Positions 1 to 11,120 of a stretch of 64,000 nt of DNA are shown one piece after another. Numbering within the stretch: position 1 is the first letter of the stretch; each line of letters begins with the position of its first letter. The notes below the pieces were generated by a model that was not told the origin of the DNA, made no database searches, and saw only the letters and a list, made by a program, of their open reading frames with translations. Source of the stretch: Ceratotherium simum simum (Eukaryota; Chordata; Mammalia; Perissodactyla; Rhinocerotidae); assembly GCF_000283155.1 (NCBI RefSeq), contig NW_004454170.1:10402439-10466438 (forward strand), read 5' to 3'. Position numbers and translations under genes: made by a program.

Positions 1-1019
1 CAGAAATAGGAATCTGGTTGCTCATGAAGCAGGGGCGGGGGGGCCCTGTAGTCTGATTTATTATCCTTTCTGCCCATGGAGGGCTGAGTTCTTCCTGAGG
101 CACTCCCAGTCTTCAGCAAACACTGAACAGTCCGTAAAGTCCTGTCTGCCTTCTAGACTGGAGTCCAGAGCACACGAAACCCTAAGCATTCTACCGGATG
201 GATTTCCGCACGGAATGGCAGCTGTTGGTTTTTAAGGTGATTCCTGTTGGATCCATTTTGCTGGGATCCACAGGAGCTTGGCAGTCCAAGGCATGTTAAG
301 TTTTTAACCAGAAAAAGTTACGATGATTGCCCAGGGAGAGTAAAGCCAATAAGATTGTAGAGCCTGGTTGTGGAGACAGAAGTCAGGGTGATAAGCTAAG
401 TGGTGGTGGTGGTAGTGGTGGTTTGAGAAGAGTGGAGGAAGAAGGTGAGCTTGGAGTTTCGGTTGTGGAATTTGAGGTGCTTCCTAGGCATCCGGGGGAG
501 TGTCCTAGAAGCTGCTGAAAATGCAGATCAGGAGTTTGAGCAAGTTGGGGAATAGAGATAATGATGTTAGTGCCATCTACCTAGAAGTGACAGTTCAAAT
601 GATAGCTGGATAAGTTTGTGAGGAAAGAAAGAAGAGAGAATAGAAAAAGAAGTGATGTCAAGGCCCTGAGTAGGCCAGAGGAAGAAGAACCAGAACAGGA
701 GATGGGGAAGGAATAGTCAGAGAGAGAGAGGGTGGATCAGGAGTGTGAAGGGGCATGCCCCTGCCTGCAGAAGACAGCTGTTAAGAGGGTGGGAGCCAAG
801 GAAGGGGGGAAATCAGGGAGGGTTTAAGGTGGGTGAGGAGGTAGAAGTTGAGGGACTGTATGTTCCATGGCGTTTATCCTACTGGTGAAGGAGGCTGAGT
901 CATCAATGGCAGTGAGGAAGACAGGGCGGGTTATCAGTACCGGGTGATGAAAGGGCTTCACGCAGCACGAGGGCCCAGCTGAGGAGAGATAGAAGGATCC
1001 TATAAGCCTGTCCCCCAAC

Positions 1020-1185
1020 TTGAGCAAGCATAGAATCACCAGAGGGCTTGTTACAACAGATTGGCGGGTCCTCCCCCAGTGCTTCTGATTCCGCAGATCT
1101 GGGTGGGGCCTAAGAACGTGCTGTGCTAACAACTTCTCGGGATGCTGATGCTGCTGGTCCGGGGACCACACTTGGAGATCCACCG
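1020..1185 (+). mobile_element. MER5-type hAT-Charlie nonautonomous DNA transposon fragment
   Basis: The stretch reads …atcaccagagggcttgtta…, …cttctgattccgcagatctgggtggggcc… and …gatgctgatgctgctggtccggggaccacactt…, the characteristic MER5A series ending toward the 'ccacact-tgagaa' terminus. Only one terminus is clear. Family assignment is from memory of the consensus. Confidence 0.7.
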
Positions 1186-2824
1186 TTTGATCAGTCAGAA
1201 TGGGAGAACTGATTTGGGGGTTGACCTTAAAAAATAACAGAACGTCAAGATGAAGGTGTTGAGTCTGCTGAGAGGGGCAGATGACGCCATCGAGTGTGAT
1301 TTAGGGGCTCAGCCCTGCGCAGTCCTGCCTGGGCCTTGAGATAATGTGGTTGCTGAGGTGAAGTTACAGGGTGTGACCCTGGCCTGGCCCTCATGGTTGG
1401 GCCCCACTGAAGTCATTCTGGGAGGAGCCCAACTGTCATTCTCTTGGGGGCCAGATAGAGAATCCTGGTTCTCAGTCATCCCCAGGCCATGCCCATAGCC
1501 TAATCTCTGGCTACTTTGTCATGCAGCCAAGGCAAGTGACCAGGCCGCGCCTGCAGACGACAGCTGTTAGACAGTTGAATGCAAAGCCACTTTCTAGTGT
1601 CGGGCCCACTCGCCCTCTCCCCTCCTGCCCACCTAAAGCATGGGAGTGGGCCTGGGAATGGGGAGGAAGACTAGGGAGAGGGCAGTAGTCACCAGAGGGG
1701 TCAGGGAGGAAGACCTGCAGGAAGGTGGGGATTCAATTCCATCACGCTCCTCCCTCCATGCCCCGGAGTCCATCCCAGCCCCAGCAAGGCAGTCCCCGGG
1801 AGCACAGAGGTGATGGCTCATGGTTCAGGAAAACATACACTTTTAAAAAATGGTGAAAAGTGGCTGCAACCAGCCCCTGAATCCCCCAGACCCATGCCCC
1901 GTCCCCACAGCCCTTTCTCCTGGGCAGAGCACTGATTCCCAGGAGTCTTCCTTCAGGAACTCTTTCCAATGGGTCAGAATTTGGGGCTCTTTTTTTCCAC
2001 AACGGTCAGGTGGCCTTGGGAGCGTTTGACCATTGAGGGAGCCCAGGTGGCTTGTGGGTTCCTGTGGACAATTTGATATGAGCAAATCCATTAGGACCAT
2101 GGTTAGTCTTGGTGGTGGAAGCTGTTGCTACCAGTTTTCTCTTTTCCCAGTGTTGGGAGGTTAGGAGGGGAATCTAGAGGGCAAATATCTTGGCTGAAGT
2201 TTCAAAATGGATTGAGGTGTTATAAGGAGGGAAGATTCTCTCCCCAGTTCGTCCTAAATCCTGACTTCTGAGTCCAGGGCTGGGCAAGGGATTACAGGGG
2301 CTACCATGTAGGAAGAGAAAAGAGAGATGCAGGAGATGAGAGGAAAATGAAGGGCTGCTAGCGGTGGGGCCCCCAAGAAGAACTGGAGCACAAACCCCTC
2401 CCTCCTGCTCCAGATCCCAGCTTCCGCCATTGCTACAGGCTAGAACCCAGGACACCTGGTTCCTGCAGGTGTTTCTGGAGAAAAGCAGCTTTTCAGCTTC
2501 TGCCTACGGCCTTCAGCAAGCAGGCTTTTCTCCAGGTAATCTTGCTTTTGGCGAAGAAACGAGAAAGTGACCGATTTGGTTATGACCCAATAACTCCACC
2601 AAGCTCTGGGCATCCTACTTACTGTAGAATGGTCAGGTCTAGGAAGGAGTTGGTGACTCTATCATTATGTTATTATTTCAGCATTACATAAGGCCATCAA
2701 GTCACTTCTAAATGTGTTGGGTGCCATAATGAGGCTTGGGAGTGGCCCAAAGGGTGGAAAATTACCATAACAGGCAAGAGGCCCACCAGCTGTGAGGGCC
2801 CAGCCTGTGTCTGTGCGTGGATAA

Positions 2825-2880
2825 TTTTAGTGGCTTTATTTTAGTGGCTTTATTTTAGTGGCTTTATTTTAGTGGCTTTT
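2825..2880. repeat. 14-bp minisatellite, four units
   Basis: TTTTAGTGGCTTTA is repeated head to tail four times (units beginning 2825, 2839, 2853, 2867). The units are identical apart from the final base of the last one. It lies in the VASH2 intron. Confidence 0.95.
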
Positions 2881-5239
2881 TATCCCCGTCCACCTCCTCC
2901 TTGCAGCTGGAGCTACTTCCAGCCCTGCATTCCTCTCCATTTTTGCACTTGTCTGAATAATCCTTCTGGAAAGGAGGATCGGTGTCATTGGGTTGACAAA
3001 AGAGTCAGCTGAGTGGAAGGCAAGTAGCAATGACTGCGCTAGCATCAGCTGAGGCAGAGTTTCAAGAGGGAAACAGGGGCTCCCCCATCCCTCCGCCCAC
3101 GGGTCCTTTTTCTCACTCTGCTTCTCTAGGAGTGTTTAAAGCACTTTCCAAACAGAATAGGCAAGGTGTTTCCTGTGGTTCTTAAAGAAGCAGGGAGATA
3201 GAGGTTGAGATCCATGTTTAAAAGGCCTTCCGTGAACTGAAACCAACTCCTTCACAACTCTGGGCCTCAGTCTCCTTGCAGCTCTTCACTGAGGGGCATT
3301 CACCATGGTTCTCAGCAGGGACCAGGATGCCATCTGGGGGAGAAGGGTTAGAAATGCCTCGGAGGGGAAGTTTTTGCTTATCACAGTGATAGCAGGCGCT
3401 CCCATTAGGGCCGGGGACCAGGTTCGGTAAATGTCCTGCAAAATTCAGGACTATCCTCCCCCATAAAGAATGGTCTGCCTAAAATGCCAAGAGTGTCCCC
3501 GCTGAGAACCATGCATGCCCCCTGGGGTCCTGTCCATCTCTGGTGGTGCACGGCTCTTGGCTGCTGCCTGGGACCTGAACCTGGGAGAGCAGGGGTGAGC
3601 AGACAGTGGTTTTCTGGCTCGGCTGCCTGTGTGAGCATGAAAACAGCTCATGCCAATTGCAGTGAACACGTGGAACATTCTTCTAAATTGGGGCAAGAGT
3701 CCCTGAGGACCGATGAGAACATCTTTGTCTTCTCTCCCCTGTCCAGCTCCTTTTTCCCTCTGTCCCTCCTCTGCTCTTTGCTATTCATGATTCTTTTCCT
3801 CCCTCTTTGCTTTCCCTTCTTCGTCATCTGTCTCTATGATGGTTCATGGCTCTAGTGGGCTTTGCTCGCCCTGCTGGAGACCCGCAGGGTCACTGAGGTT
3901 ACTAAGCCCCACCTTTCACTGCTGGGCCACAAGCTAGACAATGGAATTCCTGCTCCATTCTGTCATGAAGGATCATGCAGATGCCTCCAGGCATCTGGTT
4001 GAGTGAGGCCCCAAGTCGTTTCTAAATGAAGTCATAATGAAGTCATAGAGAATCAATTTGGTTCCATGGTCTAATCACATTGAAGACATTTTGAATGGGG
4101 CCCAAGAAGTCATTCTCTTTAGATCCCAAAGGAAAATTATTCCCAAGAGTGGAAAGGAGAAAATTCCTTAGCATGGAAGGTGGAGAGGGGAAAAAAAAGA
4201 GAGAGACAGCTAGAAAGGCTGTGGAGAGAGAAGTAAAACCTCTAAGATGATGTGGAGTTTCTTTCCAGAAGCCCAGAGAAGGTAGCTTCCAACTCAGAGG
4301 ACTGCCCAGCTTAGTTCTCCATGGGATTTCATATGGTCCAGGGCCCCCAGGAATGCTTGAAGAAACCAGGACAGAGTGATGGGCCTTTTCAGGAAAGACC
4401 GCCACAGGCAGTGAGCCAGGAGCCTCCAGACCTGACTGTTGTAGATAGTCCACACGGGGTTGGGGTTCCTCAAGGGGTTCTCTGTCACAGAAAGGAGAGG
4501 TGAGATCAGAGCCAGGAAGATGTGCCCTGGAATCTCAAACAGTGGCCTGTGGCTCTTGGTCTCTGGCCAGAGCCTCCTGCCTGGGGAGGGCTTGAAAGAA
4601 AGGGCAAAGGGCTGGGGATCTCTTCAGAGCCGAATCTTGGCTGAGATCTGATTACACAGTAACTTCAGCTGTCTGTCTGTCAGCTGCCAGCAGTGGTGCC
4701 TGCAGTCCTGGGAAGTAAGGAATGTGAGTGAGGAGCAGGACTAGCTTTGAATGAGGGTGACAGGTGGGAAGGAACTGCTCCCCCATCCCAGCCTTCCTCC
4801 AGCTGAGGCCTACCCAAATAGGCCATAAATCCTAAATGGGGGCCTGGCCTGACCTAATTCCCGCCAGACTAGACAAGACAGGAGGGCCTGGGGTCTCCAC
4901 TTAAAACTTGTAAATGCTGGGCCAACACCACCCCTGATTTAATCTGTTCCATACCCTTAGCACTGAGGACTGAGAGGTTAATGTTAGAGTTGCACCTTAT
5001 GTCCCTTTCTAGAATCCTGAGTCCTTGTGAGTGTGTTTGTGTGTGAGGGTGATGGGCATGTGCACTCCCCCCGCAGGAGTTGTGACCTCAGGGGAAACAG
5101 GAGCAAGAAGCATGAATCGACTGACTGGTGGCCTGTGCGTCCCCATCAGGCAGCCCTGAATTGGACATAGATGGGCTATGTCCCTGAAGTATCTCATACT
5201 CAGAGGGGAGAAGCAAGAGGTAAATTTCCATTGGAAGAA

Positions 5240-5350
5240 AGGGAATGGACTTGAGCTCCACTGAGATCAGAAACTATCTGTCTTGGTAACCCCAAGACCT
5301 ACAAGGTACTTGACACAAAGTGTTGCTTGATAAATTCTTGTGAATGAGTA
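5240..5350 (+). mobile_element. L2 LINE 3' end fragment (probable)
   Basis: The pattern '…tctgtcttggtaacccc…agacctacaaggtacttgacac…gcttgataaattcttgtgaatgagtaaa' follows the L2 3' tail (…tgcctagcacagtgcctggcacat…aataaatgtttgttgaatgaatgaa) with heavy divergence. Confidence 0.5.
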
Positions 5351-7284
5351 AATAGCAAGCAAGTTTCAGGAGCCCCGCTCTCCTGGCTGCCACTCAGGCC
5401 CATGACGCATCCTGCCCAACAACAGCTGAGCAGAGAGAGGGGGGTGACACGGCCCTTAGTCAGAGGTGCAGAAAAGGGACTGGGGGATTTAGAGGGCACC
5501 CTACAGGCTGTCCTTCCACTTACTGCTTCTTGTCTTAAACCCAGTCTCACACAGACACACACCACCTTCTTCAGCCCCAGGATGTGATGTCATCCTCACT
5601 TCAGTCCCCAGCACGCTGCCATCACTTTCTGGTTCTGAGGCTTCTTGTGGCTTCACTGATACCAACATCCAGTCCAGCTGCGCTCTTCCTGGGCACGGAG
5701 GCTGCCTCAGGGTGTGTGAAAGACTAGATGTGCTGCCTGGCACACGTAGGAGATGGTTCACTCTCCCTGAACTGTCAAGGTTTAGGTAGCAGCGGCGAAT
5801 ACTAGTAGTATTTCCCACAGAATACCTTGGAATTCTGTGGGAATCTATGGAACCACCACCCCATCCTCCGCAACCTACCTCCCCCTCTGAACAGCCTCTG
5901 CCACAGCTGACTCCTGGGATGCAGGCCGAGGTTGGGGTTAAGGGGAGACTTGGGACCAGGCCATCAAGCAGTCACCCTAGTTCACCCAGGATACATTTAC
6001 ATGACGACAGCTGAGGCTGGGATTATCCATTTGTGTGCAGAGAGAAGAGCCCCCTCCTTCCTTCCACAAAGTGTGTCAAAGGAAACTTCAAGTCCCCAAC
6101 TCTGTTTCCCTTAAAACAAAAGGCGGCCTGAGAGCCTTTCAAAAGGAAATCCTTTGATTTTTTTTTTCCTTGTTTGGACTGGGGAGGGGTTTGGAGAAAT
6201 GTATTGTTCAGTCTAAAATAATAACTCTGGATCTGATGAGAGGTTCTGGGCAAGTGCAGACCCAGCTGAATCATCATCCTGGTGCCTGTGTTTCTTAAAA
6301 ATAAATCCCCTTGCAATATCCTAATTATAGCTGGGGGAGCACTTGGAAGAGGCCTCTCCACACACAACAGCGCACCCAGCTCTGGCCCAGAGACGAGCTG
6401 GCAAGGACTGAACAGTATTTCTGGCTGGGCCCTACAGGCAGGTGGCATGCTGTGATAACCCACTTCTGCCCCTCGCCAGGCCAGGAAATTGCAGCCAGTG
6501 TTGCTGTAAAAGAAAAGGGTTTCATCTTCCAGGCAGTTCACCGGGTATCTCAGTTTAACTCATTTTCTGCCAGTATTAGCCTTTTTTTTCCTCTGGGTTC
6601 TGGGTAACTGGGGGGAAGTGGGAGGGGTGGGGATACAGAGGGAGGAGACAACGTATTCCCTTTCCTTTGGAAGCCCTCAAGCTGTCGGTGCAGCACCACA
6701 TTCAGCTTTACAAGTAGGTGGGTTCCCCAAGTGGCTTTCAGAGGTAAGGTAAAGCTGCTACTATATAGAAAAAAAAATTCTTCCTACTCGTTAATTCTTA
6801 GAATGTTGTCATGGTGACTTGAATTCCTAGCTTTGGACTTTGTTAGAATAAAAATATCCCATGATAAAGGTAACATAATGAAGCCCTATCAGCCATTTAC
6901 ATGTTAGTGAGAACTTGACCAAAGTTTATTGAGAAGTAGAGGATATTCAACAGTGGAGATCCATAGATGAATTTACTTGATCCCTGTTCTCAAGTTGTTC
7001 AGTCTCCAAGGCAGGCACAAGGATTATGAGCCTGCAGGCTTCTTTAACAGATATACAAAAGGAAATGCCATAGCATACAGAGCAAGGAGCAATGCATTGT
7101 GAGGGAAGGAAGTCAGAAAATACTTCATGGGAGAAGTGCCATGTGGGTTGGACCTTGAAGGGATGACAGGAAGACATGGGGGAGGGCATTCCATAGCCAA
7201 GGTACAGAGGCAGGAGAGGCCGTGGTGTCATCCTCAGATGCTTGGGAGGATGTTTTGCGTGGGGAATGGGAGGATGGGGGCAGT

Positions 7285-7530
7285 TTGCATCATACTTAAG
7301 GGCACGCGCTCTAGATCCTGGGGACGAACCCTGGCTCCACCACTTGCTAACCCTATGACTTTGCTTTGAGCAAGTCCCCTGACTTTCAGCCCCTCTTTTT
7401 CTTCCTCTGTAAGACAGGTAGTCACAGTATCAACCCCATAAGGTTAGGGTGAGAATGAATCCACGTAAACCTCTTAGAAGAATGCCTGGCACAGAGTAAG
7501 TGCCTGATAAATAAAAGCTATGTCTAATGG
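7285..7530 (+). mobile_element. MIR SINE
   Basis: In order: a degenerate tRNA-like part, 'ctggctccaccacttgctaaccctatgactttg…gagcaagtcccctgactttcagcccctc' and '…ctctgtaagacaggtagtcac…aatgcctggcacagagtaagtgcctgataaata'. This is the MIR order of core and tail in plus orientation, nearly full length and well diverged, as expected for an ancient copy. Confidence 0.85.
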
Positions 7531-10320
7531 TGATTTCTCAGCATCTGGAAGGTGTGGGGGGACTGATGGAGGTGCCAAGGAAAGGTCTAGAAAAAGGAGG
7601 CCAAAGACCCCCCAAATGCAAGTGTATCTGTTTTCAAGGGTGCCAATAACAGAACGTAGGTAAAGGTACAGGGTGAAGTTTTAAGAACACACAGACTTGA
7701 AAAAATGTGGTGAAAATTCTGTTCCTCGCCACTGAGGGGCTTGAAAGGGGGGAAGTCAGATGAGTGGCCAAAAAATGGCTCCTGAGGAGGTGGCACGCCT
7801 GTGGCCAGTGGCCTCTGGCTGGATGCTGCAGCAATCCCAAGAAAGCCCACATAAGGCCTGAGGGGCAGGGTTTGTTCTCTCCTGGACCCACCCTGTCGCC
7901 TGTCCTGCCACCGGCATTCCAGCAGGTGCTGCTGGTCCCGGGACTGAGGGAGAGAATGTAGCTCAGTGCGGTGCAATTCCTACACCTGAACAACAGTAGG
8001 AAGCTGTCTAACTAGCATTATTTTCATATATGAAGGGCAGCACATTTAGTTTCAGAAGGAGAAGTGTGACTTGGTGTTGAGGAAGAGGCCAGGCCAGGAA
8101 GAAAGCATGTGCAAGAAAGTTCAGAAACTGGGGCGAGCTAATTGGTAGGTGCTGCAGGGACCCCGGAAACAAGGGATTCTCTTGTTAGGCACATGGAATT
8201 GCCTAATTTTCAGAGACAGTGGAGATCTAAAGGGCCACCATGGCTTAGGTCCTACGTAGTGTGCAGGGCTCCAGGAAAGAAGACTGACTCTTAGAAGTGA
8301 GTCTCCAGACTTCATTTAGGGTGTGGCCGCTTCTCCCGAGTGGAATTATAGAGAACTTGCTAGGAACATCTTCTTATTCGTACTAACCTTCCTCAGGCTG
8401 ATGCAACACCCACCGCTGTTACTAGCATCAGTCTGAATTAGCGTTGTATTAGTGAGTTAATGGAGGGAAGTGGTACCAGTTAGGATCAGGTCTGGCCATG
8501 GGCAAGGTTAGGTTGAAGCTATGCACCATAATGTGACTCTCAGGACGCTCAGCAGAGGTGGTAGGGAGCTTCTTACTGCTTTGCCTCTTTAGTGTGCCAC
8601 CTCGAGGGCCAAGCTCCAGCCATCACTTCCACAAGAAAGAAGAGAAGGGGAGAGAAAAAGATGAAGGGCACGTGCCAGGTGTCTTTTGAAGAGGTGCCCT
8701 GGTAACTGACTACCACAGCACACTTCCACTTCAGTCTCATTGGCTACAACTTAGTCCAACGCCTGCCCGGCCTCAGGGAGGCTGGGAAATGTAGTTTGTA
8801 TTCTAGGCAGCTCTGTGCCCAGTGTGGATGCTGAGGGGCAACTAACAGACTGGGCCACACACAGATCATTAAAAACATCAGCTAAGAAAATCATCCAATA
8901 CAAATGTAATTTATATTTGGATAAGGAATATATGCTTACATAGTTATACTACCAGGAGATGTAGAGAGGAAATCATATCTTAATTGCTCTACGAAATGAC
9001 CCCCATTTGATCCTTTTCTAAAGCAAGGAACGCATACGGGTACTTCAAGCTTATCCTTTTGCAAGTGAATTTTTGATTAAAGTGGGGCACACTGAGGAGG
9101 GATGTAGATTTATCTTTCTAACCACATTTGCCTTAGGCTGATGCTAACTGATGGGGAGTCTGCTTGAGGCAAAAAGCCCCATATTAGGTATTTGTAAAGA
9201 GGACACCACCCAGGAAAGGAAACAAAACAGAGACTTCATTTCAGGCTTTATGACAAAATGGATAAGGTACGTATGGACTCTGAACCTGACTTGTCTGCAA
9301 GAACCCTAGTTCTGTCCAGATTACTGGGCTGAGTACTAGGGCAGAAATATAAGTTTGTTTGAACCTGAAGCAAAAGTGTGCTCCTTTTAGCCATCTACTT
9401 AAGAATGGTCCTCACAGTGGCCCCTGGGAGCCACTCTGCCAGGCTTGTAGGCAGCGGCTCTGTTCATCTCCAGGGAATGTATGGGCTGGAGGCCCCCATC
9501 ACCCTGAAGGTCAGAAGCCTTGAGCTCTTTGATACAACAAGCGGGGGCTACACGCAAGAAAGTGCTGGGATTTCTACCCACAGTCAGCCATATTTATCAG
9601 CATCATCTGTGAGTTCCGGGCACCATGAGAAGAGACAAAGAAATGAGGCGTGGTTCCTGACCAATAAAGCAGGGCACGTGGTGAAGCTGAGAAATATGTC
9701 CCATGCAACACGGAGAAAAGTAAAATTACAAGTCATTTTAGTAGTGCTGGGTGGCAAGTCAGAGGTTTCTTGACCACTTGCAATAATCGAGTTTCAGAGA
9801 GGATGATCACAGACTGTTGATGACTAGGCAGAGATGGGACATCTCTAAAAAAAAAAAAGAGAGAAAGTCAAAGGAGGGAGAGGGGGAAAGAGAGAATAAG
9901 AAGATGTAGGGTGGTAGAATTTGTTGCCCAAATTTGAGCCTAATGTCCTTGATTAAGCAGCACCCTTGATAGAAGCTAGCTATTGATTTCTGGTTCTGTC
10001 AACATTGAATGAGTTGGACCACATTCGTGACAGGGGAAAACCATTTGCTGTTAGGAAATCGTTCGAAGGTATAAATCAAGAAACTTTTAAACAATTATAT
10101 TTTCATTTCGGTCTCTTTTTTAACACTTAAAACAAGGTTCATGTGTAACCTAGAAATGTCTTTGATCTTTTTACAAAGATGGCTAAATATGAAACTTTTG
10201 AAGTAGAACTCACTAGACATATTGCATATCCTAAACTTGGTTTATAGTCTTGGTTATTTCTTATCAAAGGTGAGAAGAGGCTCATTAAGAAATGGAAAAA
10301 TTATGAGATAAATTGTGAGA

Positions 10321-10555
10321 ATGCTCAGGCATAGTTTTATATTGGGAAGTATGTAGGCAATGTCTTTATGAAGACAGATGACGTGCTCCTGAATGATTTT
10401 TTCCCCCAGGTTGATGTACTTTCTTACATGACTTCACATAAATGCTTAGGTGTAGTTTTATATTGGAAAGTACTTTAGAAAATGTATTTAGGGAAGAGAG
10501 ATGATTTGCCACTGAATGATTTTCCACATTGACATGCTTTTTCAGATGAATTCTA
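10321..10555. repeat. Diverged tandem duplication of about 120 bp
   Basis: Copy 1 (10321–10440) and copy 2 (10442–10555) share the series atgct(c/t)agg, tagttttatattgg(g/a)aagta, 'gatga…gaatgatttt' and 'ttgatgt/gacatg…ctttct/cttttt' at an offset of about 121 bp. They lie about 500 bp upstream of the VASH2 terminal exon. Confidence 0.75.
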
Positions 10556-11047
10556 AAAGATTCACCCTGATTTTAGGTATTCAAGCCCGGAATAGTAACC
10601 CTCTATCAAAGACAACTGAGAATCTCTCCACGAAAATCTGAGTCACCTGTGATGTCTGGTAGTTGCTGGGCTTCCCCCAGGGCACCAACACTAGGAAGCC
10701 AAGGTTTCAAGGAGATTTGGCTCAGATTTTTAGTTCTGCTGTAATATATTTGACTTTTTAGACCTTCCCAAATTTTACAGATACTGTGTTTTAGAAGTTA
10801 TAGTGTGACCAAATTCAGGCTTGAAGTTGAACAAATTCATTTGGCAGCCTGTAAATTTTTTGGCACTCGACGCTGGAAAGCCTGTTAAAATGTTCCCTAA
10901 AACCTAGAAAGGTGGACTTGAGAACAAGAGGTAGAGTTGGGAGCTCAGGCTGGCAGCAGGTCTCAGGAGGGGGCGGAAGACTGAGTAGAGGCCCCTGAAA
11001 ATACTGACTGATATTTCTCTCCCATCCCTTCTCCCCTCTCCTCTTAG

Positions 11048-11120
11048 GCCTGCGCTGCCAGAAAAGAAAGTGGGTGATCTCAGCACTCTGAATGAAGTGG
11101 GCTATCAAATCCGAATTTAG
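11048..11120 (+). CDS. VASH2: VASH2 terminal coding exon (C-terminus of vasohibin-2)
   Basis: Vasohibin-2 is a transglutaminase-like cysteine protease that, with its partner SVBP, removes the C-terminal tyrosine of alpha-tubulin; it is also linked to angiogenesis. Only the last exon is in the window. After the acceptor …ctcttag, a single g completes a split codon (phase 2). Twenty-three sense codons follow, starting PALPEKKVGDL and ending NEVGYQIRI, then TAG at 11118–11120. This is the known VASH2 C-terminus; a Gly sits where I remember Ala in human (KKVADL). The catalytic Cys/His/Ser residues lie in earlier exons outside the window. The exon encodes the tail beyond the catalytic core. Synteny with ANGEL2 and RPS6KC1 supports the call. 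Confidence 0.93.

Larger units (their letters stand above)
1..11047 (+). other. VASH2: VASH2 last intron (3' part), no coding exon seen
   Basis: This stretch lies upstream of the VASH2 terminal exon and ends in a pyrimidine-rich acceptor (…cctctcctcttag at 11035–11047). I looked for the preceding exon, which should encode the basic Ser/Arg/Pro-rich tail before the last exon, and did not find it, so the intron probably begins left of the window. It contains a MER5-like element, a 14-bp minisatellite, an L2 fragment, a MIR and a local tandem duplication, listed separately. Several open frames (for example 9378–9773) show no family resemblance. No ERE SINE was seen here, unlike the rest of the window. 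Confidence 0.7.

Noticed and set aside
9378..9773. 131-codon + strand open frame in the VASH2 intron
   Set aside because: No domain or family resemblance, no splice or Kozak support, and part of it looks like diverged repeat ('gagaagagacaaagaaatgaggcgtggttcctgacc'). Treated as chance.
1..11047. Penultimate VASH2 exon
   Set aside because: Looked for a basic Ser/Arg/Pro-rich coding segment with a matching donor phase and did not find one; probably left of the window.
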